A stretch of 17,863 nucleotides of DNA from Actinomycetes bacterium (lineage in GTDB: Bacteria; Actinomycetota; Actinomycetes; Actinomycetales; Microbacteriaceae), in contig JAEWJG010000144.1 in the NCBI GenBank assembly GCA_023386675.1, positions 1 through 17,863 on the forward strand. The letters are read 5' to 3'. Shown one piece after another: positions 7,599 to 14,596 of the stretch; positions within the stretch are counted from its first letter, which is position 1; each line of letters starts with the position of its first letter. The translations under genes and the position numbers were made by a program. The notes under the pieces are model-generated. The model ran no database searches, had not been told where the DNA came from, and saw only the letters and a list, made by a program, of their open reading frames with translations.

Positions 7599-9805
7599 CG
7601 CCTGGTTCCCGTGCGGGTGCTGCGGGGACGGTGGCTGTACTGCTGGATCAGCTTGTTCTGCAGATCGACCAGCGGCTTGCCCTTCTCGTCGAGGTGGTGG
7701 CGCGTCCAGACGCCGTCCTCATCGAGGCGCCACGTCGCCGTGCGCTCGTCGAACGCCAGGTCGAAGAGGGCGTCGAGCTCGCGCAGGTGCTCGGGGTCGG
7801 AGAGCCGGACCAGGGCTTCCACCCGGCGGTCGAGGTTGCGGTGCATCATGTCGGCGCTGCCGATGTAGACCTGGGGGTCGCCGCCGTTCACGAAGGAGAA
7901 GACGCGGGAGTGCTCCAGGTAGCGGCCGAGCACCGAGCGCACGCGGATGTTCTCCGACAGCCCCTCGCGCCCGGGGACGACGCCGCAGATGCCGCGCACC
8001 CAGAGGTCGATGGGCACCCCGGCCTGGCTCGCCCGGTAGAGCGCGTCGATGATCGCCTCGTCGACGATGGAGTTGAGCTTGATCCGGATGCCCGACGGCC
8101 GGCCCGCCTCGGCGTTGGCGCGCTCGGTGTCGATCCGCTTGAGCAGACCCTTGCGGAGGTGGAGCGGCGCGACGAGCAGCCGCTTGAACTTCTTCTCGAT
8201 GGCGTAGCCGGAGAGCTCGTTGAACAGGCGCGTCAGGTCTTTGCCGACCTGGTCGTCGTCGGTGAACAGCCCGAGGTCCTCGTAGATGCGCGAGGTCTTC
8301 GGGTTGTAGTTGCCCGTGCCGATGTGGCTGTAGCTCTTGAGGACGCCCTTCTCCTCGCGGATGACGAGGGCGAGCTTGCAGTGCGTCTTGAGCCCGACCA
8401 GGCCGTAGACGACGTGCACGCCGGCCTTTTCGAGCTTGCGCGCCCAGGAGATGTTGTTCTGCTCGTCGAAGCGCGCCTTGATCTCCACCAGCGCCAGCAC
8501 CTGCTTGCCCGCCTCGGCCGCGTCGATCAGCGCCTCGACGATCGGACTGTCGCCCGAGGTGCGGTACAGCGTCTGCTTGATGGCGAGCACGTGCGGGTCG
8601 GCCGCCGCCTGCTCCAGGAACGCCTGCACGCTGGTCGCGAACGACTCGTACGGGTGGTGGACGAGGACGTCCTGCCGCGCGATCGCCGCGAAGATGTCGG
8701 GCTTGGCGTTCGGCTCGCTCGGCATCAGCTGCGCGGGCGTCACCGGAACGTGGTTGGGGTAGTGCAGGTCGGGACGGTCGATCTTGGCGAGGTCGAACAG
8801 GCCGCCGAGGTCGAGCGGCGCGGGAAGGCGGTAGACCTCCTGTTCGGTCACGTCGAGCTCGCGGACCAGCAGGCCGAGGGTCACCGGGTCCATGTCGTCG
8901 GTGACCTCGAGGCGGATGGGCGGCCCGAACCGGCGGCGGAGCAGCTCGCGCTCGAGGGCCTGGATGAGGTTCTCGGTCTCGTCCTCGTCGATCTCGACGT
9001 CTTCGTTGCGGGTGATCCGGAAGACGTGGTGGTCGAGGATCTCCATGCCAGGGAAGAGGTCGCCCAAGTGGTTGGCGATGAGGTCCTCGAGCATGATGAA
9101 CCGCACCTGCCCGAGCCCTTCGCGCTGATCGATGCGGACGAACCGCGGCAGCATCTGCGGCACCTTGAGGCGCGCGAACTGCTCCTTGCCCGTGCGGGAG
9201 TTGCGCACGCGCACCGACAGGTTGAGCGAGAGCCCGGAGATGTAGGGGAACGGGTGCGCCGGGTCGACGGCCAGCGGCATCAGCACCGGGAAGATCTGCT
9301 GCGAGAACACCTCGCGCATCTGCGCCTTGTCGGCCTCGTCGAGGTCGTCCCAGGTGGCGACGGTGATCCCGGCCTCCGCCAGACCCGGCTGGACGAGGTC
9401 GTGATAGGCGCGGGCGTGGCGCAACTGCAGCTCGTGCGCCTTCTCGGAGATGTCCGCCAGGACGTCCTGGGGCGCGCGCCCGACGTTGGTCGGCACAGCC
9501 AGCCCGGTGGCGATGCGCCGCTTGAGCCCGGCGACGCGGACCATGAAGAACTCGTCGAGGTTGCTGGCGAAGATGGCCAGGAAGTTGGCCCGCTCGAGCA
9601 CCGGGAGCAGCGGGTCCTCAGCCAGCTCCAGCACCCGCTGGTTGAACGCGAGCCAGCTCAGCTCGCGGTCGAGGTAGCGGTTCTCCGGCAGCGTCGGGTC
9701 GGGTTCGTAGATGAAAGGAGCGAAGTCGTCGTCGAAGTCGCTGCCCAGGCTCCCGCCCAGCCCTGTGTCGAAAAGGCCGTTCTCCAGAGTGGTCCGCTCG
9801 TCCAT
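7595..9805 (-). CDS. ppk: Polyphosphate kinase 1
   Basis: PPK1 reversibly transfers the gamma phosphate of ATP to a growing polyphosphate chain. The 736-residue length matches the family. The N-terminal domain contains LSWLAFNQRVLELA and FLAIFASNLDEFFMVRVAG. The catalytic half has the phospholipase-D-like core with SHIGTGNYNPKTSR, whose histidine (about 494) is the autophosphorylated residue in the family, and later IRVRSVLGRYLEHSR and MHRNLDRRVE. The ATG at 9805 has no good ribosome site but follows CATGAT by six bases, suggesting a leaderless transcript. It lies downstream of glnR on the same strand, with a PHO-box candidate between them, and overlaps mutT1 by 4 nt. Confidence 0.97.
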   Translation of the reverse strand: MDERTTLENGLFDTGLGGSLGSDFDDDFAPFIYEPDPTLPENRYLDRELSWLAFNQRVLELAEDPLLPVLERANFLAIFASNLDEFFMVRVAGLKRRIATGLAVPTNVGRAPQDVLADISEKAHELQLRHARAYHDLVQPGLAEAGITVATWDDLDEADKAQMREVFSQQIFPVLMPLAVDPAHPFPYISGLSLNLSVRVRNSRTGKEQFARLKVPQMLPRFVRIDQREGLGQVRFIMLEDLIANHLGDLFPGMEILDHHVFRITRNEDVEIDEDETENLIQALERELLRRRFGPPIRLEVTDDMDPVTLGLLVRELDVTEQEVYRLPAPLDLGGLFDLAKIDRPDLHYPNHVPVTPAQLMPSEPNAKPDIFAAIARQDVLVHHPYESFATSVQAFLEQAAADPHVLAIKQTLYRTSGDSPIVEALIDAAEAGKQVLALVEIKARFDEQNNISWARKLEKAGVHVVYGLVGLKTHCKLALVIREEKGVLKSYSHIGTGNYNPKTSRIYEDLGLFTDDDQVGKDLTRLFNELSGYAIEKKFKRLLVAPLHLRKGLLKRIDTERANAEAGRPSGIRIKLNSIVDEAIIDALYRASQAGVPIDLWVRGICGVVPGREGLSENIRVRSVLGRYLEHSRVFSFVNGGDPQVYIGSADMMHRNLDRRVEALVRLSDPEHLRELDALFDLAFDERTATWRLDEDGVWTRHHLDEKGKPLVDLQNKLIQQYSHRPRSTRTGTRR

Positions 9806-9811
9806 GCCCCC

Positions 9812-9866
9812 ATCATGTCACCGCGGACGGACACCCGGGGCGGTGGCGTGTAAACGGTGGATAAAC
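9812..9866 (-). promoter_or_regulatory. PHO-box candidate and leaderless -10 of ppk
   Basis: On the minus strand GTTTATC-CACC-GTTTACA (9866 to 9849) forms two units at exact 11-nt spacing, each 5/7 to GTTCACC. A CATGAT -10-like element at 9817-9812 lies 31 nt below the box, the same gap as at pstS, and six bases before the ppk ATG. RegX3 control is inferred; phosphate control of ppk is known in Streptomyces. Confidence 0.55.
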
Positions 9867-9871
9867 GACGT

Positions 9872-9904
9872 CGCAGCCGGGTTGTGCACAGTTCTACGGC
9901 TGCG
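9872..9904 (-). terminator. Possible hairpin after glnR
   Basis: CGCAGCCG (9904-9897) and CGGCTGCG (9879-9872) can pair around a 17-nt loop that itself contains TGTGCACA. It starts about 17 nt after the glnR stop and has no U-tract. It could separate glnR from ppk transcription, but the long loop makes this weak. Confidence 0.3.
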
Positions 9905-9921
9905 CTCGGCAGGTCGTCGGG

Positions 9922-10677
9922 TCAGGGACGGACGGACGTGGGGAGGCGGTCGTTGTCCTCCTCGTAGACGTTGAAGCGGTAGCCGACGTTGCGGACGGTA
10001 CCGATCAGCGACTCCAGGTCGCCGAGCTTCGCCCTCAGGCGCCGCACGTGCACGTCCACCGTGCGGGTGCCGCCGAAGTAGTCGTACCCCCACACCTCGC
10101 TGAGCAACTGCTCGCGCGTGAAGACGCGGGAGGGATGCGTCGCGAAGAAGCGGAGCAGCTCGAACTCCTTGAAGGTGAGGTCGAGCTGACGGCCGTGCGC
10201 CTTCGCCGAGTAGCTGGCCTCGTCGATCGTGACGCCCGAGGCCTGGATCTTGGTCTGCGAGTGCTCCTGCGTCTGACGGCCGATCGCGAGGCGGATGCGC
10301 GCATCCACCTCGGCCGGTCCGGCGGTGTCGAGGACGACGTCGCTCGCGCCCCAGTCGGCGCTCACCGCGGTCAGGCCGCCCTCGGTGAGGACGAGCACGA
10401 GGGGCACGGTGACGCCGGTGGTGGTCAGGATCTTGCAGAGCGACTTCGCGCTCGCCAGGTCGCGCCGCGCGTCCACGAAGATGAGGTCGCAGCTGGGCGC
10501 GTTGACCAGCGAGGCCGGCTCGGCGGGGATCTGCCGGACGCGGTGGCTGAGGAGCGCCAGGGCGGGCAGCACCTCGGCTCCCGGTCCTGCGGGGTCGGCG
10601 GCGGAGGAGGCGATGGCACCGGCGGGGCCGGGCGCCGACGGACCGGGCGCGGACGTGAGGATCAGAAGCTGCGCCAC
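9922..10677 (-). CDS. glnR: Global nitrogen regulator GlnR (orphan OmpR-family regulator)
   Basis: The 251-residue protein matches actinobacterial GlnR along its length: EVLPALALLSHRVR, the atypical receiver stretch VDARRDL with D69, LTEGGLTAVSADWG, LDTAGPAEVDARIRL, then the winged-helix domain with LDLTFKEFELLRFFA, SEVWGYDYFGGTRTVDVHV and GTVRNVGYRF. GlnR controls ammonium assimilation genes and works without a cognate kinase. D69 corresponds to D50 of Streptomyces GlnR; the shift comes from an Ala/Pro/Gly-rich insert of about 19 residues after the first strand (residues 9-34). GTG 10677 is chosen because AGGAGG lies five bases before it; an ATG four bases upstream is in another frame. A TAGCAT -10-like element is at 10711-10706. 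Confidence 0.92.
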   Translation of the reverse strand: MAQLLILTSAPGPSAPGPAGAIASSAADPAGPGAEVLPALALLSHRVRQIPAEPASLVNAPSCDLIFVDARRDLASAKSLCKILTTTGVTVPLVLVLTEGGLTAVSADWGASDVVLDTAGPAEVDARIRLAIGRQTQEHSQTKIQASGVTIDEASYSAKAHGRQLDLTFKEFELLRFFATHPSRVFTREQLLSEVWGYDYFGGTRTVDVHVRRLRAKLGDLESLIGTVRNVGYRFNVYEEDNDRLPTSVRP

Positions 10678-10762
10678 CCATACCTCCTCATCCGCCTGTG
10701 CCGCAATGCTACCGGAAATGCGTGGGGCGCCTTCCGGGGCGGCATCGGGGCACAATGGGAGG
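10678..10762. promoter_or_regulatory. Divergent promoter region glnR / small membrane protein
   Basis: The 85 bp carry start signals for both genes. On the minus strand TAGCAT (10711-10706) precedes the glnR leader and AGGAGG. On the plus strand CACAAT (10751-10756) lies six bases before GTG 10763. No repeat resembling a GlnR site was recognised. Confidence 0.4.
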
Positions 10763-11104
10763 GTGACCGACGAGATCCCCGACGCCTCCGTGCCGCACGC
10801 GCTCGGCCCCGCCGCGGCCGCGGGACCGGTGCAGCCGCCGCTGCCGCGCTGGGTGTCGGTGCTGAGTATCGGATCGGTGTGGGTCGTGGCCCTCGTGCTC
10901 GGCATCCTGATCGGCGTGCTGGCGCGGCCAGCGGCGTACGCGTCGTGGCTGTCGCTGGCGCTCGCGGTGTGCGCGCTCCTCTCCTTCGTCGCGCAGCTGG
11001 CGACGCAGCAGAAGGACGGCTTCATCACCCGGCTCGCGGCCACACTCGCCGGCAGCTTCGTCGTGTTGGGGCTCGTCGGCGGATTCCTCGCGATCCTCGC
11101 TTAG
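10763..11104 (+). CDS. Small membrane protein with three predicted helices, unknown function
   Basis: The 113-residue protein has a Pro/Ala-rich cytoplasmic-type N-terminus (1-29), then hydrophobic segments at about 31-54, 59-80 and 93-112, the last ending at the C-terminus. A short polar TQQKDGF loop lies between the second and third. I do not recognise the family. GTG 10763 is chosen because it gives a compact protein and sits six bases after a CACAAT -10-like element; GGGAGG abuts the GTG too closely for normal initiation. The longer open frame upstream runs into glnR antisense and is not credible. A 36-residue membrane gene follows after 9 bp. Confidence 0.72.
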   Translation: MTDEIPDASVPHALGPAAAAGPVQPPLPRWVSVLSIGSVWVVALVLGILIGVLARPAAYASWLSLALAVCALLSFVAQLATQQKDGFITRLAATLAGSFVVLGLVGGFLAILA

Positions 11105-11113
11105 ACTGGTCGC

Positions 11114-11224
11114 ATGCTGGTCGCTCTCGAACTCTTCTTCGTCGGCCTTCTCGGCCTGGCAACGCTCGCCATCCTCGGTGTCTCGGGGCTGGTGGTCTAC
11201 AACCTGTTCCGCGGTCAGCGCTGA
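11114..11224 (+). CDS. 36-residue single-span membrane micropeptide
   Basis: An ATG-to-TGA frame encodes MLVALELFFVGLLGLATLAI followed by LGVSGLVVYNLFRGQR: one long hydrophobic helix (about 6-31) with a short basic C-terminal tail. TAGACT, a good -10 match, lies six bases before the ATG and overlaps the stop of the preceding gene, pointing to a leaderless transcript. The next gene begins 17 bp after its stop. No function can be assigned. The uniform hydrophobicity and the promoter position argue that it is a real gene. Confidence 0.62.
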   Translation: MLVALELFFVGLLGLATLAILGVSGLVVYNLFRGQR

Positions 11225-11241
11225 GCGCATAGGCGCTGGCC

Positions 11242-11838
11242 ATGATCGAGATCCCCACCGACCTCCCGGCCGAGCTCGTCCCGCTCTCCTGGCTGATCGG
11301 CGTCTGGGAGGGCACGGGCGTTCTCGACTACGCCGTCGAGGAGGAGCACACGCAGCTGGAGTTCGGCCAGCGCATCAGCTTCAGCCACGACGGCCTCGGC
11401 TACCTCAACTACTCGTCCACGTCGTGGGTGCTCGATGAGGAGCGCACTCCGCTGGCGGCCGAGACCGGCTACTGGCGGTTGCATCGCAAGCTGGTGGAGG
11501 GCGACGCCGGTCCGGCGATGCTGCCCGGCTCCGGCACGCGGCCGTTCAACACGGCGCAGTCCGTCGAGGCGCTGCGCACCTCGAACGGCGCCTTCGAGAT
11601 CGACGTGTCGATCATCCACCCGGACGGCGTGAGCGAGCTCTACCTCGGCCAGGTCGCCGGTCCGCGCATCGACCTGGCGACCGACGCGGTGCTGCGCACG
11701 GCCGGCGCGAAGGAGTACACCGCCGCGACCCGCCTCTACGGACTGGTGGAGAACCACCTGCTGTGGGCGTGGGATATCGCCGCCCTCGGGCAGGAGCTGC
11801 GCACGCACGCCTCCGCCCGGCTCGCCAAGGTCGACTGA
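11242..11838 (+). CDS. Nitrobindin-like heme-binding beta-barrel protein (FABP-like family)
   Basis: The 198-residue protein has the family signature near the N-terminus, LSWLIGVWEGTG (residues 15-26), followed by alternating strand segments and the C-terminal ELRTHASARLAKV, where H189 is in the position of the proximal heme ligand in bacterial nitrobindins. These ten-strand barrels bind ferric heme and react with nitric oxide or peroxynitrite; the physiological role is unsettled. The ribosome site before ATG 11242 is weak. It sits just after the micropeptide and nine bases before the YgfZ-like gene, so the three probably form one transcript. Family call good; heme binding inferred. Confidence 0.88.
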   Translation: MIEIPTDLPAELVPLSWLIGVWEGTGVLDYAVEEEHTQLEFGQRISFSHDGLGYLNYSSTSWVLDEERTPLAAETGYWRLHRKLVEGDAGPAMLPGSGTRPFNTAQSVEALRTSNGAFEIDVSIIHPDGVSELYLGQVAGPRIDLATDAVLRTAGAKEYTAATRLYGLVENHLLWAWDIAALGQELRTHASARLAKVD

Positions 11839-11847
11839 GGTCCGGCC

Positions 11848-12963
11848 ATGACTGAGCGCTCGCCCTTCCTCGACCTGCCCGGAGCCGTCGACCTGACAGA
11901 CAGCGGCGTGCCGTCCCATTACGGAAGCCCGCTGCCCGAGCAGCGCGCGCTCGCCGAGCGTGGCGCGATCGTCGACCTGTCCGACCGGGCTGTGCTCACC
12001 ATCCAGGGTCCCGACCGGCTCAGCTGGCTCAACTCGCTGACCAGCCAGGCGGTGTCGGCACTGAAGCCGGGGGAGTCGTCCGAGACCCTGCTGCTGGATG
12101 TGACGGGCCGCGTCGAGCACGCCGTCCGCCTGATCGACGACGGCGAGACGCTGTGGATGCTGGTCGACCGCCCCGAAGCGGGGGGCCTGCTCGCGTGGCT
12201 CGACTCGATGCGGTTCATGCTGCGCGTGGAGCTGTCCGACCGCACCGCCGACCTCGCGACCATCGGAGCCCTCTGCGACCCGCCGCTGCCGGTCGCCGCG
12301 CCGAATGGCGTCCCGCTGATCTGGCAAGACCCGTGGCACGCGGTGACGCCGGGCGGCCACCAGTACGCGCGCGGGGAGCATCCGGGCGCCGACTGGTCGT
12401 GGAGCGAGCGGCTGGTGCCGCGCGACGCGCTGCCGTCGATCGTCGCCCGCGTTGGGAGCGGCGAGCTGGCCGTCGCCGGCACCCTCGCCGCGGATGCACT
12501 GCGCATCGCCGCCTGGCGGCCGCGGTTCTCGACCGAGGTCGATGAGCGCACCATCCCGCACGAGCTCGATTGGCTGCGGACCGCCGTGCACCTGAGCAAG
12601 GGCTGCTACCGCGGGCAGGAGACGGTCGCGAAGGTTCATAACCTGGGCCACCCGCCGCGCCGGCTCGTCATGCTGCACCTCGACGGGTCGGAGGGCGTGC
12701 ACCCCGAGCGCGGCGCTGCCGTGTCACTCGGCGGCCAGGAGGTCGGAGCGGTCACCTCGGTGGCGCTGCATTACGAGCTCGGGCCGATCGCGCTCGCGGT
12801 CGTGAAGCGCTCGACGGATGCCGGGGCGACGCTCACGGTCGATGCCGACGGCACCCCGGTGGCCGCGTCGCAGGAGGTCGTGGTGCCGCCGGAGGCGGGC
12901 GCGGAGGCGCACGTCCCGCGCTTGCCGCGGCTCGGTGCGGTGACCCGGACTCCGCGCGCCTAA
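11848..12963 (+). CDS. ygfZ: YgfZ/GcvT-type folate-binding protein
   Basis: The 371-residue protein shows the YgfZ hallmark KGCYRGQE at 251-258, with the conserved cysteine C253, plus a GcvT-like folate-binding N-terminal part (VDLSDRAVLTIQGPDRLSWLN, about 42-62, with a short gap). YgfZ-type proteins use tetrahydrofolate and support maintenance of iron-sulfur enzymes such as MiaB, hence the common label tRNA-modifying protein. ATG 11848 follows GAGG by eight bases. It is nine bases behind the nitrobindin-like gene, a pairing I recall in other actinobacteria. Its stop is only 3 bp from the stop of the convergent methyltransferase gene. Confidence 0.93.
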   Translation: MTERSPFLDLPGAVDLTDSGVPSHYGSPLPEQRALAERGAIVDLSDRAVLTIQGPDRLSWLNSLTSQAVSALKPGESSETLLLDVTGRVEHAVRLIDDGETLWMLVDRPEAGGLLAWLDSMRFMLRVELSDRTADLATIGALCDPPLPVAAPNGVPLIWQDPWHAVTPGGHQYARGEHPGADWSWSERLVPRDALPSIVARVGSGELAVAGTLAADALRIAAWRPRFSTEVDERTIPHELDWLRTAVHLSKGCYRGQETVAKVHNLGHPPRRLVMLHLDGSEGVHPERGAAVSLGGQEVGAVTSVALHYELGPIALAVVKRSTDAGATLTVDADGTPVAASQEVVVPPEAGAEAHVPRLPRLGAVTRTPRA

Positions 12964-12966
12964 CGT

Positions 12967-13788
12967 CTACGCAGCGGGGGCGACCGCCTCCCACGCGACC
13001 GTCAGCTCGCCGAGCCGCCAGCGCGACCGGCCGCCGAGCACCGGCCAGCCCGCGCCGCGCATCCCCTGCGCCACTGCGATCCATCGCTGGCTCGGGCCGT
13101 ATGCGGCGAGCGGAGAGTGGATGCGCCACTCCCGGTCGAGCTCGTTGAGTAAGCCGTGCACGCGCTCGCCTGGCACGTTGCGGTGGATGAGCGCCTTCGG
13201 CAGCCGCTCCGCGACGATGGACGGTGCCTCCAGATCGCGCAGCCGGAGGGAGATCGTGAGCGACCGCGGCCCGTCCGCATCCAGCGCCACCCAGCTCGAG
13301 ATGCGGCCGATCTCGTCGCAGGTGCCCTCGACCAGGACGCCGCCCGGCTGCAGGCGGGCGCGCATCCGTTCCCACGCCGCCGCGACCTCGACCTCGCGGT
13401 ACTGCCGCAGCACGTTGAATGCGCGGATGACCGCCGCACGCCGGCCGTCCGGCAGGGGCACCTCGAAGCCGCCCAGGGCGAATCGGATGCGCGCCTCCGG
13501 GTCGAATCCCGTCCGTCCGGCCCGCACCGCCGCCAGCTGCTCGTCCGCGGTGCGTACCCGTCCCGGCTCGATCTCGAGCCCGACCACCTCGACGTCCGGG
13601 CGCGCCTTCGCCAGCCGCTGGTGCAGCTCCAGCGCCGTGACGCCGCTCGCGCCGTAGCCCAGGTCGACCACGAGCGGGTCCGGGGTGCGACGCAGCTCCG
13701 GCAGCGCCGCGATCCACCGGTCGACGCGGCGCAGCCGGTTGGTGTTCGTCGTGCCACGCGTCACCGTGCCGACCGCGCCGGAAGCCAT
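12967..13788 (-). CDS. Class I SAM-dependent methyltransferase
   Basis: The 273-residue protein has motif I, VVDLGYGASG (40-49), for S-adenosylmethionine binding, and an acidic residue ending the second strand in VVGLEIEPGRV (E72), followed by a motif-IV-like region with FEVPLPDGRRAAVIRAFNVL. The substrate is not evident. ATG 13788 is preceded six bases upstream by CAGACT, resembling the leaderless -10 of neighbouring genes. It converges on ygfZ with a 3-bp gap and is divergent from gpmA across 56 bp. I am confident of the fold, not of the target. Confidence 0.82.
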   Translation of the reverse strand: MASGAVGTVTRGTTNTNRLRRVDRWIAALPELRRTPDPLVVDLGYGASGVTALELHQRLAKARPDVEVVGLEIEPGRVRTADEQLAAVRAGRTGFDPEARIRFALGGFEVPLPDGRRAAVIRAFNVLRQYREVEVAAAWERMRARLQPGGVLVEGTCDEIGRISSWVALDADGPRSLTISLRLRDLEAPSIVAERLPKALIHRNVPGERVHGLLNELDREWRIHSPLAAYGPSQRWIAVAQGMRGAGWPVLGGRSRWRLGELTVAWEAVAPAA

Positions 13789-13844
13789 GGCCCCAGTCTG
13801 CCAGCCGGCCGTCGGCGTACGGGCCGACGCGATAGATTGGGGGC
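13789..13844. promoter_or_regulatory. Compact divergent promoter with inverted repeat (methyltransferase / gpmA)
   Basis: The 56 bp hold CAGACT for the minus-strand gene (13800-13795), TAGATT for gpmA (13833-13838) and, between them, a perfect inverted repeat CGTCGGC-GTACGG-GCCGACG (13810-13829). Both starts lie six bases from their -10-like element, suggesting leaderless mRNAs. The repeat could be an operator or an upstream promoter element. Confidence 0.5.
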
Positions 13845-14594
13845 ATGGCCGCTCCCTACACCCTGATCCTCCTGCGCCACGGCAGCAGCGAATGGAACGA
13901 GAAGAACCTGTTCACCGGCTGGGTCGACGTGCGTCTCAGCGAGACCGGCGTCGCCGAGGCCAAGCGGGCGGGCGAGCTCCTCCGCGACTCGGGCCTCGAG
14001 CCCGACGTGCTGCACACCTCGGTGCTGACCCGCGCCATCCAGACCGCGAACTACGCGCTCGACGTGGCCGACCGCCTGTGGATCCCGGTGCAGCGCTCCT
14101 GGCGCCTCAACGAGCGCCACTACGGTGCACTGCAGGGCCTCGACAAGGCCGAGACGCTCGAGAAGTACGGGCCGGAGCAGTTCCAGCTCTGGCGCCGCTC
14201 CTTCGACGTGCCGCCGCCGCCGCTCGCCGACGACAGCGAGTTCTCGCAGGTGGGCGACCCGCGCTATGCCGGCCTGGGCGACGAGCTGCCCCGCACCGAG
14301 TGCCTGAAGGACGTCATCGCCCGGATGCTGCCCTACTGGGAGTCGGACATCACACGTGACCTCGCCGAGGGCAAGACGGTCCTCGTCACCGCGCACGGCA
14401 ACTCGCTCCGCGCCCTGGTGAAGCACCTCGACGGCATCTCGGACGACGACATCGCCGGGCTCAACATCCCGACCGGCATCCCGCTCGTCTACAAGCTCGG
14501 CGAGGACTTCGCCCCGCTAGAGCCGTCGTACTATCTCGACCCGGAGGCCGCCGCCGCCGGCGCGGCCGCGGTCGCCGCTCAGGGCAAGAAGTAG
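13845..14594 (+). CDS. gpmA: 2,3-bisphosphoglycerate-dependent phosphoglycerate mutase
   Basis: This glycolytic enzyme interconverts 3- and 2-phosphoglycerate through a phosphohistidine. The 249-residue protein has LLRHGSSEWNEKNLFTGW with nucleophile H12, catalytic acid E90 in NERHYGALQG, and second histidine H184 in TAHGNSLRAL. An Ala-rich tail ends it. It lacks a ribosome site and has TAGATT six bases before the ATG, so leaderless translation is likely. The position close to phoU and senX3-regX3 matches the gpm1-senX3-regX3 synteny of Mycobacterium tuberculosis, with an RNA ligase-like gene and phoU between here. Confidence 0.97.
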   Translation: MAAPYTLILLRHGSSEWNEKNLFTGWVDVRLSETGVAEAKRAGELLRDSGLEPDVLHTSVLTRAIQTANYALDVADRLWIPVQRSWRLNERHYGALQGLDKAETLEKYGPEQFQLWRRSFDVPPPPLADDSEFSQVGDPRYAGLGDELPRTECLKDVIARMLPYWESDITRDLAEGKTVLVTAHGNSLRALVKHLDGISDDDIAGLNIPTGIPLVYKLGEDFAPLEPSYYLDPEAAAAGAAAVAAQGKK

Positions 14595-14596
14595 CC

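Noticed and set aside
7631..9853. A 740-codon open frame on the plus strand, opposite ppk
   Set aside because: It is the antisense shadow of ppk: high GC at third positions keeps the complementary frame open. The product is a monotonous Arg/Val/Asp/Leu-rich chain with no domain, and has no ribosome site or promoter.
9818..10681. A 287-codon minus-strand frame starting MGGAASD, overlapping glnR
   Set aside because: It is in a different frame from the clear GlnR homology, is Arg/Pro-rich, and its ATG is too close to the AGGAGG site.
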